Assembly (NCBI GenBank): GCA_022640915.1
Contig: JALCCT010000005.1
Span: 62,001-126,000, forward strand
Source: Bifidobacterium sp.
GTDB taxonomy: Bacteria; Actinomycetota; Actinomycetes; Actinomycetales; Bifidobacteriaceae
Reading direction: 5' to 3'
Length of the DNA stretch: 64,000 bases
Below the pieces are notes generated by a model. It was not told the DNA's origin, did not search any database, and was given only the letters and a program-made list of their open reading frames with translations. Positions 53,503-62,580 of the stretch are shown here, one piece after another. A program made the position numbers and the translations under genes. The stretch's first letter is position 1; every line of letters begins with the position of its first letter.

Positions 53503-54627
53503 TTATGCCCGTGTACTGCCCCGCGGGACGACGAACGAATCGGTCATCAGTAGCTCAGGGTTGACAATGTCTCCGCGAATGCGTCCGAGAATCCGGTCAA
53601 CGGCGGTCGGCGCCGTCCAATCGAGTCGGGAATCCATGGAAGTCAGCGGAATCTGCAAATACGCCGATTCCTCAATATTGTCAAACCCAATGACCTGCAC
53701 CTGACCAGGAGCATTCACACCATTGGCGCTGAGCACCGACAGCACGCCTATCGCCAGCTGATCGTTCAGCGCCACAACACCGTCGAGCCCGATTCCCGAA
53801 TCAAGAATTCTCTGTGCCGCGCGCGCTCCGGCCCCAATCGTCCAGTCCTTGCCGGTATTTCCCACAAGCCGCGGGTCAAGGCGCTTTCTTCGTCGCAGGC
53901 ATTCTTCGATGATGCCACGCAGTCTGAGTTCCGCATTGCCCTCGGTCGCCTGCAACAGCTTGTTCTCATCCAGATCTTCTCGCGCACCCACCACGGCAAG
54001 GCTACACGATCCACGATCGAACAAATATCCGGTGGCCGCAGCGCCGGCCTGCACGTCATTGGGGGTGACATGGTCCGCCTTGCCCCACGTGGATCGGGCT
54101 CCCACTACCACCAATGGAAAATCGACTTCAAGATCATCTGCAGTGATATTCACGACTTCGCTCATTGAGAGAATCATGCCGTCGGCCACCGTAGAATTAT
54201 ACGAGTGCAGGATATCCTTAGCGCCTTTCGCCGACCCCTCTGCATAGGTCGTGACATAGACCGAATAACCGCGTTCCCTAGCAGCATCTATAGTCCGATT
54301 GGCAAGTTCCGCCAAATACGGTGGCGTCAATGACGGTACTGCCAGCATCAGCACCCCGGTTCTGTCTCGGTTGAGATTGCGCGCCGAGATATTGACCCGA
54401 TATCCTGTCTGTTTGATGACCGCCTCGACCTTGTTTCGCGTGCTTTGGGTCATACGGCCAGTGCCATTGATGACATTCGATGCGGTCTTTAACGAGACAC
54501 CAGCCAATCTGGCCACATCGCGTAGCGTGGATCGTCGTCGGGAGACCGATGTTGCACTCGATTCGCGAGCAAGCGTCGAAATCGTGGAATCCGATGCAGA
54601 ACCCCCGCCAGACTCATGTTGCCCCAT
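53503..54627 (-). CDS. galR: LacI-family regulator of the galactan/GOS locus
   Basis: A 374-residue LacI-type regulator. After an unconserved N-terminal 30 residues the helix-turn-helix reads TLRDVARLAGVSLKTASNVING. The hinge is NISARNLNRDRTGVLML, and the sensor domain contains ALNDQLAIGVLSVL and VIGFDNIEES. By position (between galG and galA) and by family it is the likely repressor of galA and galCDEG, binding the GATAC-CCGG-GTATC-type sites. The probable inducer is a galacto-oligosaccharide or galactose. The gene symbol follows B. breve usage and is an inference from gene order. Confidence 0.88.
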   Translation of the reverse strand: MGQHESGGGSASDSTISTLARESSATSVSRRRSTLRDVARLAGVSLKTASNVINGTGRMTQSTRNKVEAVIKQTGYRVNISARNLNRDRTGVLMLAVPSLTPPYLAELANRTIDAARERGYSVYVTTYAEGSAKGAKDILHSYNSTVADGMILSMSEVVNITADDLEVDFPLVVVGARSTWGKADHVTPNDVQAGAAATGYLFDRGSCSLAVVGAREDLDENKLLQATEGNAELRLRGIIEECLRRRKRLDPRLVGNTGKDWTIGAGARAAQRILDSGIGLDGVVALNDQLAIGVLSVLSANGVNAPGQVQVIGFDNIEESAYLQIPLTSMDSRLDWTAPTAVDRILGRIRGDIVNPELLMTDSFVVPRGSTRA

Positions 54628-54940
54628 AACTCGACCGCCTTATTCTTACACTGTTCTTCAAGGCCTTCAGTATAACGAAATATTCAGGGAATCAGATGAC
54701 GCTATAGGCGCGATGAGAGGTACGCAAAGAGAATCGTTGCCCGCCGGCGCAGCGGATCATTCCTGACGCCAGACACCGATCCATTGATCTTGCCCGTGGC
54801 CGTTCAAGAGTCAAGCGTTGATTCAAGACGATGCTACACACTGGCTGCATCATCCGGTTCCCGGGTGGCCGACTCCCGCAGTTGCTGATGAAGAATCTGG
54901 TGTTCGACGCCGCTACATATTCAAGCCCTGTTGTGCGCGC
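54628..54940. other. Gap between galG and galR
   Basis: 313 bp without a gene I can support. It presumably contains the galR promoter. No operator matching the galA/galC sites and no terminator was recognised. Confidence 0.4.
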
Positions 54941-57052
54941 TCAGCGAGATGATGCCGTTACGACAACACCGCTGCGGTCCAGTGCATATACCGCAGATGA
55001 ATCCACAGCGTCTGCACGATACAGAAACACCGCTTCGCCTGGAACATCATGAATAGTGGCCTTATCTTTGGATCGATTGAAATAGAAGTCGAAGTCCGCT
55101 TGCGCACCCCTGCGGCGCGTATGTACCACACGATTGTCCGCAGCAGTGACCAGATCATGGAGTTCAGTATCGACGAATCCGGCGATATCACTCCGGCCGA
55201 GATCACATCCGATGTAGTACGCCGAGCCGGCTCCGTAGCGATTACGTACAATGGCCGGTACCTCGTCCAGCTCCCAGTCGACGGCGGCGTCACCAGAATA
55301 GGTGGCAAGCACACGGGCCGTCTGCGCCACCGAAGTGACTACGTTCTCCCATAGCCGTGACGTGAACCCGTTGGAAAGCCCCACATCATCGGGATCCCCC
55401 TCGAGCTTGCCCAAGATATTGAATTCCTCACCCCGCACACCAAGCGTCTCCCTCAGCAGGCCCGGATACCCGCCCAGTGCGACGTGAAAACGATCGTCCG
55501 CGAGGCCGGTGGCATAGGAGGCCACCAGACGTCCACCACCATGCACGAACGAAGCAATTCTGTCAGCCTCCTGCCGCGAGAGCAGCAGCATAGTCGGCAT
55601 CACAATCGTGTCATACCCCGTCCAATCCGCGCGCAACGGCACAACATCAGCCCTGCTGGATGAATCGAGGAACGCCTGGTACCACGTGCGCACATCATGC
55701 CAGTGGCTCAGACTGGTGCTCGGAAGTGTCTGGCAACGGGTCGCCCATTCGCAATCGGCATCGAACAAGATAGCGGCATGCGACTCCTCGAGGACGCTGC
55801 CTTGCAATCCGGCGTCTGCCAAAGTCTTGAGTGCCTCACCGAGCTCGCATACCTCACGGAATATCTTCGAGTCCGCGCCAGCATGAGGAAGCATCGAGGA
55901 ATGGAACGCCTCGGCGCCAGCACTCGACTGCCTCCACTGGAAATAGTTGATGGCATCAGCTCCCATGGCCACATGTGCCACGGCATCGCGAATCAACTCA
56001 CCCGCTCGCTTCCGACTGTTCAAAGGCTTCCATTGCACGGCCGATGTCGAATGCTCCATAACATACCAGGGCTTGCCTAAAGCCAACGAGTCCACGAGAG
56101 CATCGGAGCACAGCAACTCGTCGAGATGGGAGCGCCCGGCGGTGAAATAATGGTCGTTCGACACAAAATCCACTTCATCGCTCCAATCCGCGTAGTCCAT
56201 GGAACACTGCTCAGTGGAGACCATGAAATTCGTGGTGCAGGGCTTATCTGGGCATATCCGCTCGATGGTGTCGCGTTCAGACTTGTAAAAATCCTTGAGC
56301 GCGTCGGATCCGAATCGCTCGAAATCCAATTGCTGGGAAGGATTCACCATGGCGTCACTGCCCATATGCTTGGGGAGGATCACCTCTTCGAAGCTGTGCA
56401 CCTGCTGCGCCCAGAATGCCGTGCCCCACGCCTCATTGAGCGCATCAATGCTGCCATAGCGTTGACGGCACCATATCCGGAACGCCTTTAAAGCATCGTC
56501 GGAATAGTCGTAACGATTGTTCCAGCCGTATTCGTTGTTGATGTGCCATGCAGTGACATAAGGATTGTCGCGGTATCGCTCGGCAAGCCGTGAACACAAT
56601 TGCAGCGCATAGCGTTTGAAGACCGGGCTTGTCGGCCTCCACGACTGTCGCGAGCCTGGATTGACGATGTCGCCGTTGCTCTCCACGGGCAGCACTTCCG
56701 GATGGCTCTCATACAACCACATCGGAGCGGTCGCCGTTGCCGAGGCAAGATCGACCGCAATGCCGCCCCGACCAAGCTTGTCGATGACACAGTCCAACCA
56801 ATCGAAATCCCACTCATGCTCAGACGGCTGGATTCGACCCCAGCTGAAGATCGCCAGAGAGACCGTATTAACCCCCGCTTGCCGCATGAGGCGGACATCC
56901 TCATCCCACACCTCCTGCGGCCATTGGTCCGGATTGTAATCTCAGCCATATGCAATTCCCCCACCATCGTTCGTGAGGAGCTCAGGCCAACGGAAAGCAC
57001 GGCGGATCGCTGAGCTCGCGCGGCCCAGCACACGAGTTTGAGACAATGACAT
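54941..57052 (-). pseudogene. galG: GH42 beta-galactosidase interrupted by an in-frame TGA
   Basis: The full frame runs from ATG 57052 (MSLSQTRVLGRASSAIR, with AAGGAG upstream at good spacing) to TGA 54941, about 700 codons, the normal GH42 length. Codon 37 is TGA (56944-56942), giving AYG*DYNPDQWP where homologues read YGGDYNPDQWP, so GGA became TGA by one base change. Downstream the frame is intact: acid/base glutamate in NNEYGW and nucleophile in VMEHST. Reinitiation at GTG 56911 would drop the first barrel strand and probably inactivate the enzyme. It may be a nonsense mutation, a sequencing error or readthrough. It normally releases galactose from beta-1,4-galacto-oligosaccharides. Confidence 0.88.
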
Positions 57053-57197
57053 GCGAATTACTCCTTGAACATTTGTCCGACTTGGTATGTCGGCTCAAAC
57101 GAGTCGACATACACACCGGCGAGATGACGATTTGATACGGACACCTGCCATCAATGGCACCGGGCACCCCTATATTTCGCTGTTTGCGATCACACCG

Positions 57198-58196
57198 TCA
57201 TTCCTTAACGGCACCTGCAGCCAATCCCGACTGCCAGTAGCGTTGCAACAGCAGGAACGAGATCACCAAGGGAATGATAGTGATCAGCGATCCGGTGATC
57301 ACCAAATTCTGAATGGCCTGTCCCCCCGCCGTGGAAGCTTGGTCTTTCCACTGATTCAGCCCGATGGTCAACGGATACCAGTCGGAATCCTTCAGCATGA
57401 TCAACGGTAGGAAATAGTTGTTCCATGTCGCCACAATCGTAAACAACGCTGTCGTCACGATGCCTGGAGCCAACAGCGGCAGACTGATTTGGAAAAAGGT
57501 ACGCATCTCGCCCGCACCATCCACACGAGCAGCTTCCAACAGCTCGTCAGGCACCGCCTGATCAGAAAATATCCACATCAGGTAGAGGCCGAAGGTACTC
57601 ACAAGGCTGGGGATGATCATCGACCATGGAGTATTGGTCAAGCCCACTTTCGCAAAAAGCAGGAACTGGGGCACCGCCAGCGCGATGCCAGGCACGCTGA
57701 TAGCTCCGATCACGACCGCGAAACACAGATTGCGTCCCGGGAAACGGAATTTCGCCAACGCATAGCCTCCCATGATGGACAGCAAGGTGGCTCCCCCGGC
57801 ACCCACCACCACGTAGAACACAGTGTTGATAAACCAGCGCCCGAAAATCCCGTTCTGATAGGTGAAGACGGTTGCGATATTCTCCCACAGCGCGAACGTG
57901 TTGCCGAAAGACAACCCAAACGTCGATGTGAAATCGGACTGGGTTTTGGTCGCATTGATAATCAGATAGAGAAAAGGAAGCAGCGAGTAGACAGCAAAAA
58001 TCGCACACAGCACTGTCAGCAACAGTGAGCGCGTGGGATTGGCTGGATTGGAGAACCCATTCCTAGCAGCACGTTTACGCTCAGCCTTCTCATCACGCGA
58101 TATGAGCTTCTGCCGTGCGCGTTCAGCACGCTTAGTCTTGCGCTCAAATGTCTTAAGCTTGTCACCAGCATTAGAATCAGTAGTCACCGCACTCAT
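57198..58196 (-). CDS. galE: Galacto-oligosaccharide ABC permease (MalG type)
   Basis: A 332-residue permease with a long basic cytoplasmic N-terminus (FERKTKRAERARQKLISRDEKAERKRAARN) before six helices. The EAA loop is EAARVDGAGEMRTFFQISLPLLAPG. It overlaps galD by 4 bp (ATGA) and is followed after 145 bp by the interrupted galG. The symbol galE follows B. breve galCDEGR naming and must not be confused with UDP-galactose epimerase. The ATPase is not encoded here, which is usual for bifidobacterial sugar importers that share MsmK. Confidence 0.9.
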   Translation of the reverse strand: MSAVTTDSNAGDKLKTFERKTKRAERARQKLISRDEKAERKRAARNGFSNPANPTRSLLLTVLCAIFAVYSLLPFLYLIINATKTQSDFTSTFGLSFGNTFALWENIATVFTYQNGIFGRWFINTVFYVVVGAGGATLLSIMGGYALAKFRFPGRNLCFAVVIGAISVPGIALAVPQFLLFAKVGLTNTPWSMIIPSLVSTFGLYLMWIFSDQAVPDELLEAARVDGAGEMRTFFQISLPLLAPGIVTTALFTIVATWNNYFLPLIMLKDSDWYPLTIGLNQWKDQASTAGGQAIQNLVITGSLITIIPLVISFLLLQRYWQSGLAAGAVKE

Positions 58197-59161
58197 TTCA
58201 TCTGCTCCTTCAGGCTTCTCAACTGCACTGCATAAGCGATCACCATGGTAATGACCGCCATCACGATGGCCAGGGCCGCCGCATAACTCGACTGGTTACC
58301 TGCAAAACTCAGGTTGTAGGCATACATATTCGGCGTGTAATACGATGTGATGGCGTTGCCGGGAACCATGTTCTGCAAGACACTTGGTTCGTTGAAAAGC
58401 TGAAATGAGCCGATGATGCTGAAGATCACGGTAATCGCCAAGGATCCTTTAAGCTCAGGCAACTTGATCTGACGCACAATCTGCAGTTCAGAGGCCCCAT
58501 CGATCGATGCGGCCTCATAGAGGCTGTGCGGAATCGTGGAAAGCGAGCTATAGAAAATCAGCATGTTATAGCCGGTGAACTCCCATGTGTTGATATTGCC
58601 GATCGCCGCCAGCAGCACCTTGGGATTGAGCACATCGATATTCGTCCCCAAAATGTCATTGAGAGAACCGACGAGGCCGTATTTTGCACTGTATACAAAT
58701 CCCCAAATCATCGTCGAAACCACTGCTGGCACTGCGTATGGAAGAAACGTCGAGATACGGAAGAACTTGGTGCCATGCAGCTTCATGGAATCCAACGCCA
58801 ACGCCATCAAAGCGGACAGGAACAACATTACAGGGACCTGCACGACGGTGAATAAAGCCACGCGCCCGACAGCGTTCCAAAACTGACCGTCAACCATCAG
58901 ACGGGAGTAGTTTTTTAGTCCCACGAATACCGTTCCACCGATCATACGATTCTGGAAGAACGAAATATAAATCGCGTAGATGATGGGAATCACGAACACG
59001 AACACGAACACGAACACCGCGGCGAACGGCCACATGAACTTCCAGCCGCGCCAATCGCTCCGGTGCCGGTTCTCTGACACCGGAGCTGCTGGCTTGCGCA
59101 CATGTGAGGCCGTCACGGAACCTACCGGTACCGTGGCCCGACCAACTACTTGTTCAGACAT
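58193..59161 (-). CDS. galD: Galacto-oligosaccharide ABC permease (MalF type)
   Basis: A 322-residue permease. The first membrane helix contains FVFVFVFVIPIIYAIY, encoded by an exact hexanucleotide repeat. The EAA loop reads EAASIDGASELQIVRQIKLPELKG. AAGGAAAG precedes ATG 59161. It is located 173 bp after galC, with a strong stem-loop in the gap, and overlaps galE. With GalE it forms the membrane channel for oligosaccharides captured by GalC. Confidence 0.9.
   Translation of the reverse strand: MSEQVVGRATVPVGSVTASHVRKPAAPVSENRHRSDWRGWKFMWPFAAVFVFVFVFVIPIIYAIYISFFQNRMIGGTVFVGLKNYSRLMVDGQFWNAVGRVALFTVVQVPVMLFLSALMALALDSMKLHGTKFFRISTFLPYAVPAVVSTMIWGFVYSAKYGLVGSLNDILGTNIDVLNPKVLLAAIGNINTWEFTGYNMLIFYSSLSTIPHSLYEAASIDGASELQIVRQIKLPELKGSLAITVIFSIIGSFQLFNEPSVLQNMVPGNAITSYYTPNMYAYNLSFAGNQSSYAAALAIVMAVITMVIAYAVQLRSLKEQMK
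58993..59016. repeat. In-frame hexanucleotide repeat in galD
   Basis: Four exact tandem copies of CGAACA (minus strand TGTTCG) encode the alternating Phe-Val of the first membrane helix. Slippage would add or remove Phe-Val pairs without changing the frame. Confidence 0.8.
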
Positions 59162-59277
59162 AATCTTTCCTTATGAGCTACACGCCGACGATTCGACGCA
59201 CGGCAACTGGTGTCCACTGGGCACAACACGGCGGAGACAACTGCTGATTGCACGTAGCATCCCCGCCGGGGTTGTGA

Positions 59278-59316
59278 GGGCTGTTGCATACCATAAGACA
59301 CTTCCCGCAACAGCCC
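59278..59316 (-). terminator. galC-galD intercistronic stem-loop
   Basis: GGGCTGTTGC (59278-59287) pairs perfectly with GCAACAGCCC (59307-59316), 18 bp after the galC stop. There is no T-run, so it may be a partial terminator or an mRNA-stabilising structure keeping binding-protein expression above that of the permeases. Confidence 0.7.
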
Positions 59317-59334
59317 ATCTATCGGCTAATAGGG

Positions 59335-60687
59335 TTATTTGACATCGACGGAGTAGCCTTGATCCTCACCGTGCTTGGCGAGATTCTGGGCATAATTCTC
59401 CATGGCCTTCTCAAGCGTGACCTGCTTGGTGTATGCCTTCGAGATCTCGTCCCCATACGCATTCTGCGCATATGGGTTATACGGCAGATAGGCAAACTTG
59501 GTCACAGGACGTTGCGCGGCCTCAACCAAAATCTTGTTGACCTCTTGGCCACCGAAATAGGCATTGGTCTTCTTGTTTGCCTCAGTCGTCGGATCCGTGA
59601 ATGCGGCAGAATTCTGAATTTTCTTGAGAGCCGGGAACGTACCGGTGTCAGCCATGATTTGGGCGCCGCTGCCGTGGGAAAGGTATTCTATCCACTTCCA
59701 TGCAGCATCCGGGTTCTTGCTCTGTTTGGTAATGGACCAGGCCGACCCGCCGTCCTCGGCGGAAACCTTGTCACCCTTCTTCCATTGGGGAAGCTGTTGC
59801 ACACGCCAATTGCCCGCCTGGTCAGGTGCTCCACTCATCAGGTTAATTGGCATCCATGCCCCAATGGTCAGTGAGGCGATCGTGCCGTCGTTGAGTCCTC
59901 GATTCCAATCGTCGGACCAGTTCGCGACCTTGGTGTCAATGAGATCTTGATCAATGAGCTGCTGCTGGAAATCGATGTATTTCTTCATTCCCTCACCTTT
60001 GGTCATATTGATGGTGATCTTGTCGCCATCAACTTTCCAAGGCTGAGCACCGGCCTGCCACGCCTGGGCAGTAAACGGCTGATAATCATTGGTGCCGCCT
60101 GAACCGTTGGTCATATATGAGCCGACCGTGCGGATCTTTTTCGCTGCCGCAAGATAGTCGTCCCATGTCGCGATCTTCGTGGCATCAACACCAGCCTTGT
60201 CGAAGATCGACTTGTTGTAGAAAAACATCTCCGGACCGGAATCGATGGGTAACGCATACGGTTTGCCATTGTATTGGAGTTTGTTCCATGGGCCGGCAGC
60301 AAAATCGTCCTTAAAGCTGGCAGCATCGTATTTACCCAAATCGATCAGTCCATCCGTAACAGCGAACTGTGTGACCGTAGGCCCCTCAAGCATCACTGCA
60401 TCTGGCGCACCATTGCCTGCGGCGATGGCATTCGACAACGCAGTGGATGTGTCATTCGCCGTGCCAGTATTGGTGAACTTGACCGTAATGTCGGGATTCG
60501 CCTTTTCGAAGGCCTTGACGATCCGGCTCATTGAATTGCCAGAATCCCAGCCCCACACAACAATTGTCCCTTTGGCATTACTCACGTCAGTCGCCTGAGT
60601 GCTGTTTGACGAATTCCCGCACGCCGCAAAGCCCACGAGCGAAGCTGAAGCGATGACCGCTGCCAGCGCCCTTTTAGTATTATGCAT
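59335..60687 (-). CDS. galC: Galacto-oligosaccharide-binding lipoprotein
   Basis: A 450-residue extracellular solute-binding protein. The lipobox is VGFAAC (SLVGFAACGNSS), so it is lipid-anchored. Sequence such as TIVVWGWDSGNSMSRIVKAFEKANPDI and WKWIEYLSHGSGAQIMADTGTFPALK is typical of family 1 oligosaccharide-binding proteins. AAGGAG precedes ATG 60687. It is the first gene of galCDEG, with promoter, operators and the duplicated module upstream. Substrate inferred from the adjacent GH53 and GH42 genes. Confidence 0.91.
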   Translation of the reverse strand: MHNTKRALAAVIASASLVGFAACGNSSNSTQATDVSNAKGTIVVWGWDSGNSMSRIVKAFEKANPDITVKFTNTGTANDTSTALSNAIAAGNGAPDAVMLEGPTVTQFAVTDGLIDLGKYDAASFKDDFAAGPWNKLQYNGKPYALPIDSGPEMFFYNKSIFDKAGVDATKIATWDDYLAAAKKIRTVGSYMTNGSGGTNDYQPFTAQAWQAGAQPWKVDGDKITINMTKGEGMKKYIDFQQQLIDQDLIDTKVANWSDDWNRGLNDGTIASLTIGAWMPINLMSGAPDQAGNWRVQQLPQWKKGDKVSAEDGGSAWSITKQSKNPDAAWKWIEYLSHGSGAQIMADTGTFPALKKIQNSAAFTDPTTEANKKTNAYFGGQEVNKILVEAAQRPVTKFAYLPYNPYAQNAYGDEISKAYTKQVTLEKAMENYAQNLAKHGEDQGYSVDVK

Positions 60688-60782
60688 AGTATCTCCTTCT
60701 CATTCAAAGTTCTGGCCAGTGTGACGATTCTCACGCGTGCCCCGACCTCGGTTGAGTGATCCTTCCTTGGCTGCCGCCATCC

Positions 60783-60842
60783 GTACCTCGGTGTACAGCT
60801 GCAATGGTACTCCGGTGTATCAACTGATGTCAACTCGACGAC
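60783..60842 (-). promoter_or_regulatory. galC promoter and GalR-type operators
   Basis: On the minus strand TTGACA lies just upstream of TTGATACACCGGAGTACCA (operator, 60806-60823), with TACCAT as a possible -10 at about 18 bp. A second site, GTACCTCGGTGTAC (60783-60796), is palindromic. Operator spacing and sequence mirror the galA promoter. Confidence 0.7.
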
Positions 60843-60965
60843 ATACCTCAGTTTGTGGGAGCGCGAAACTTGCCTGATAGAAGCCAAAGTTCGGAAGCCC
60901 GCAACACCTCATATCACTAACAAACTAAGAACCACATACCACAAGACGTCAAAGCAAAATCACAG
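60838..60965. repeat. Shared upstream module, galC copy
   Basis: Partner of 53338-53466. Both copies sit immediately upstream of the operator-bearing promoters in the same orientation, so the similarity extends over the whole upstream region rather than just a binding site. Confidence 0.8.
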
Positions 60966-61428
60966 CCGGATCTCCGGCAAGACCACAGCCACGACCGGTA
61001 CGGATCTCTCCAGTGAGTGGCGCATACCCGCCGGGCCGAGACTGCATGATCTGAACGAGCAGGTCGACCGGCGCAAGTTCAGACCGAAATCGTTCAGCGA
61101 TGATGCCCGACCCCAGGCATTCGCAGATTCCGATGGCGTTGGCTGGACAGGTGTTGGGTTTCTCGAAGCTGGCGTAAGCAGCGGCATGCGTCGAAGCACG
61201 CATTGGGGCCGCGATAAGAAAACTGTTCATGACAGGCCGAGCGCATGGAACATCACGCGCCTCGCCGAACGGCTGCCCAATGGATACTGCAGAAATCAAC
61301 TGGCCGACCTGAATTTCGTCGGCACGGCACACGACCTCGTCTTCTATGACAGAACCGTTACACCTGGTCTCATTGGTAGCGGCAGCCGGGATCAGCAACG
61401 AGGCTATCAGCGGCTGCCTAAGTCTCAA
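60949..61428 (-). CDS. Unrecognised reading frame after nitrilase gene
   Basis: A 159-codon minus-strand frame starting TTG 61428 and lying 52 bp downstream of the nitrilase gene. It lacks a recognisable domain. Cysteine content is high for the genome, and a competing plus-strand ORF spans the same DNA. It may be a decayed gene or non-coding. The rest of the 793-bp gap (60688-61480) holds the galC promoter region. Confidence 0.2.
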   Translation of the reverse strand: MRLRQPLIASLLIPAAATNETRCNGSVIEDEVVCRADEIQVGQLISAVSIGQPFGEARDVPCARPVMNSFLIAAPMRASTHAAAYASFEKPNTCPANAIGICECLGSGIIAERFRSELAPVDLLVQIMQSRPGGYAPLTGEIRTGRGCGLAGDPAVILL

Positions 61429-61480
61429 CGGATTGCGAAGCCGACGTTGCCAGATTCATGGCCAGCACCGATCGTGCGGT

Positions 61481-62386
61481 TTACTCTTGGAATTTCGGAT
61501 CCTGGAGCAAATCCTCGTACAACGACTGGTAGAGCGCCGGGCGGAAATCTGTAGCTCCGCCAATCAAAGCATTCGGCTCGAACTTCTCTCTAGTCGCGAG
61601 CGTAAGGTCCACGCTCGCCGTGTACATTTTATTCTCGGCAGCCTTGGGATCCGTGAACGGATATCCCGCGAAATACTCGGCTTCCCAGAATTTGGTGCTG
61701 GGCCCAATGATGCTTGAGCCTCCCCAAAAATCGTTGTACAGATCCTTGCCCGCTAGGTTTGAGGAAACGATGTATATCTGGTTGACGATGCTTCCCGCCT
61801 CGAGCGTAGTAGAACCGAGCGCCACGCCGTGGCATTTGGCAAGCGCCGTGCAATTCACATATAGCCGGCATCCCTTTGCCGCATAGTAGCGCATCAGCTC
61901 TTGGAAACAATACGTGTCGTAGCAAATGGCAAGGCCAATGGGCCCCCACGGGGTTTCAAAGATGAATGGCTTGTCACCACGAGTGGCCCAGTGAGGCTCA
62001 GGGAAAGGCAGATGGATTTTCCGATATGAGCCGATGATTCCCTCTGGGCCGCACACACATGCGGCGTTATAAATCACCGAAGGATCGTCCGGGTCACGTT
62101 CAGGCAAACCGAACGCGACATAGATCCCAAGCTCACTGGATTTTTGTGCGATCGCTTGTGCGCTTGGCCCCGGAACCAGTTCGGCAAGTTTGGATTGCAT
62201 TTTCTCTGATTTTGGCTTATCGGGTTCATCGTCATATCCGGTGAGTCCCATCTCGGGGAAGACGACGAGATTCGAGCCCTCGGAAGCGGCTGCCTCGATA
62301 TACCCCAGCATCCGATTGAGATTCGACTGCTTATCTCCCCACTTTGCATTAAACGCGATCGTGGAAATCTTGATGATGTCTTTCAT
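61481..62386 (-). CDS. Carbon-nitrogen hydrolase (nitrilase superfamily)
   Basis: A 301-residue amidase-type enzyme. The Glu-Lys-Cys triad is visible: VVFPEMGLTGYDD, SYRKIHLPFPE and LAICYDTYCFQE. The substrate is unknown; the family includes N-carbamoyl-amino-acid amidohydrolases, omega-amidases and beta-ureidopropionases. ATG 62386 (MKDIIKISTIAF) has a strong GGAGG four bases away, and the ORF-track start is 18 codons too early. It is 194 bp after the GH66 gene on the same strand. No transporter or pathway partner is nearby in the window. Confidence 0.9.
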   Translation of the reverse strand: MKDIIKISTIAFNAKWGDKQSNLNRMLGYIEAAASEGSNLVVFPEMGLTGYDDEPDKPKSEKMQSKLAELVPGPSAQAIAQKSSELGIYVAFGLPERDPDDPSVIYNAACVCGPEGIIGSYRKIHLPFPEPHWATRGDKPFIFETPWGPIGLAICYDTYCFQELMRYYAAKGCRLYVNCTALAKCHGVALGSTTLEAGSIVNQIYIVSSNLAGKDLYNDFWGGSSIIGPSTKFWEAEYFAGYPFTDPKAAENKMYTASVDLTLATREKFEPNALIGGATDFRPALYQSLYEDLLQDPKFQE

Positions 62387-62580
62387 ATATCCTCCATAAG
62401 TAAGCCAACTCAGGGCAACGCTAGAGCCGAGCAATATCATTGAGGTTTCGAATCAATGTCAGCCATGTTTCCGATTGCACGGAACCCGTAAAACATCGTG
62501 GGCGCCATGATGAACCTGAATGCGACACGGACACCGAGGAATTCCACACGAAACCAGACGAATGGGTCTAAGGCCCACCG

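Noticed and set aside
56942-56944. Selenocysteine reading of the galG TGA
   Set aside because: GH42 homologues have glycine here, not cysteine, no bacterial SECIS-like hairpin was recognised after the codon, and no selenocysteine machinery is in the window.
60853-61554. 234-codon plus-strand ORF
   Set aside because: Overlaps the start of the shared galC upstream module and the nitrilase 3' end on the other strand; no domain recognised.
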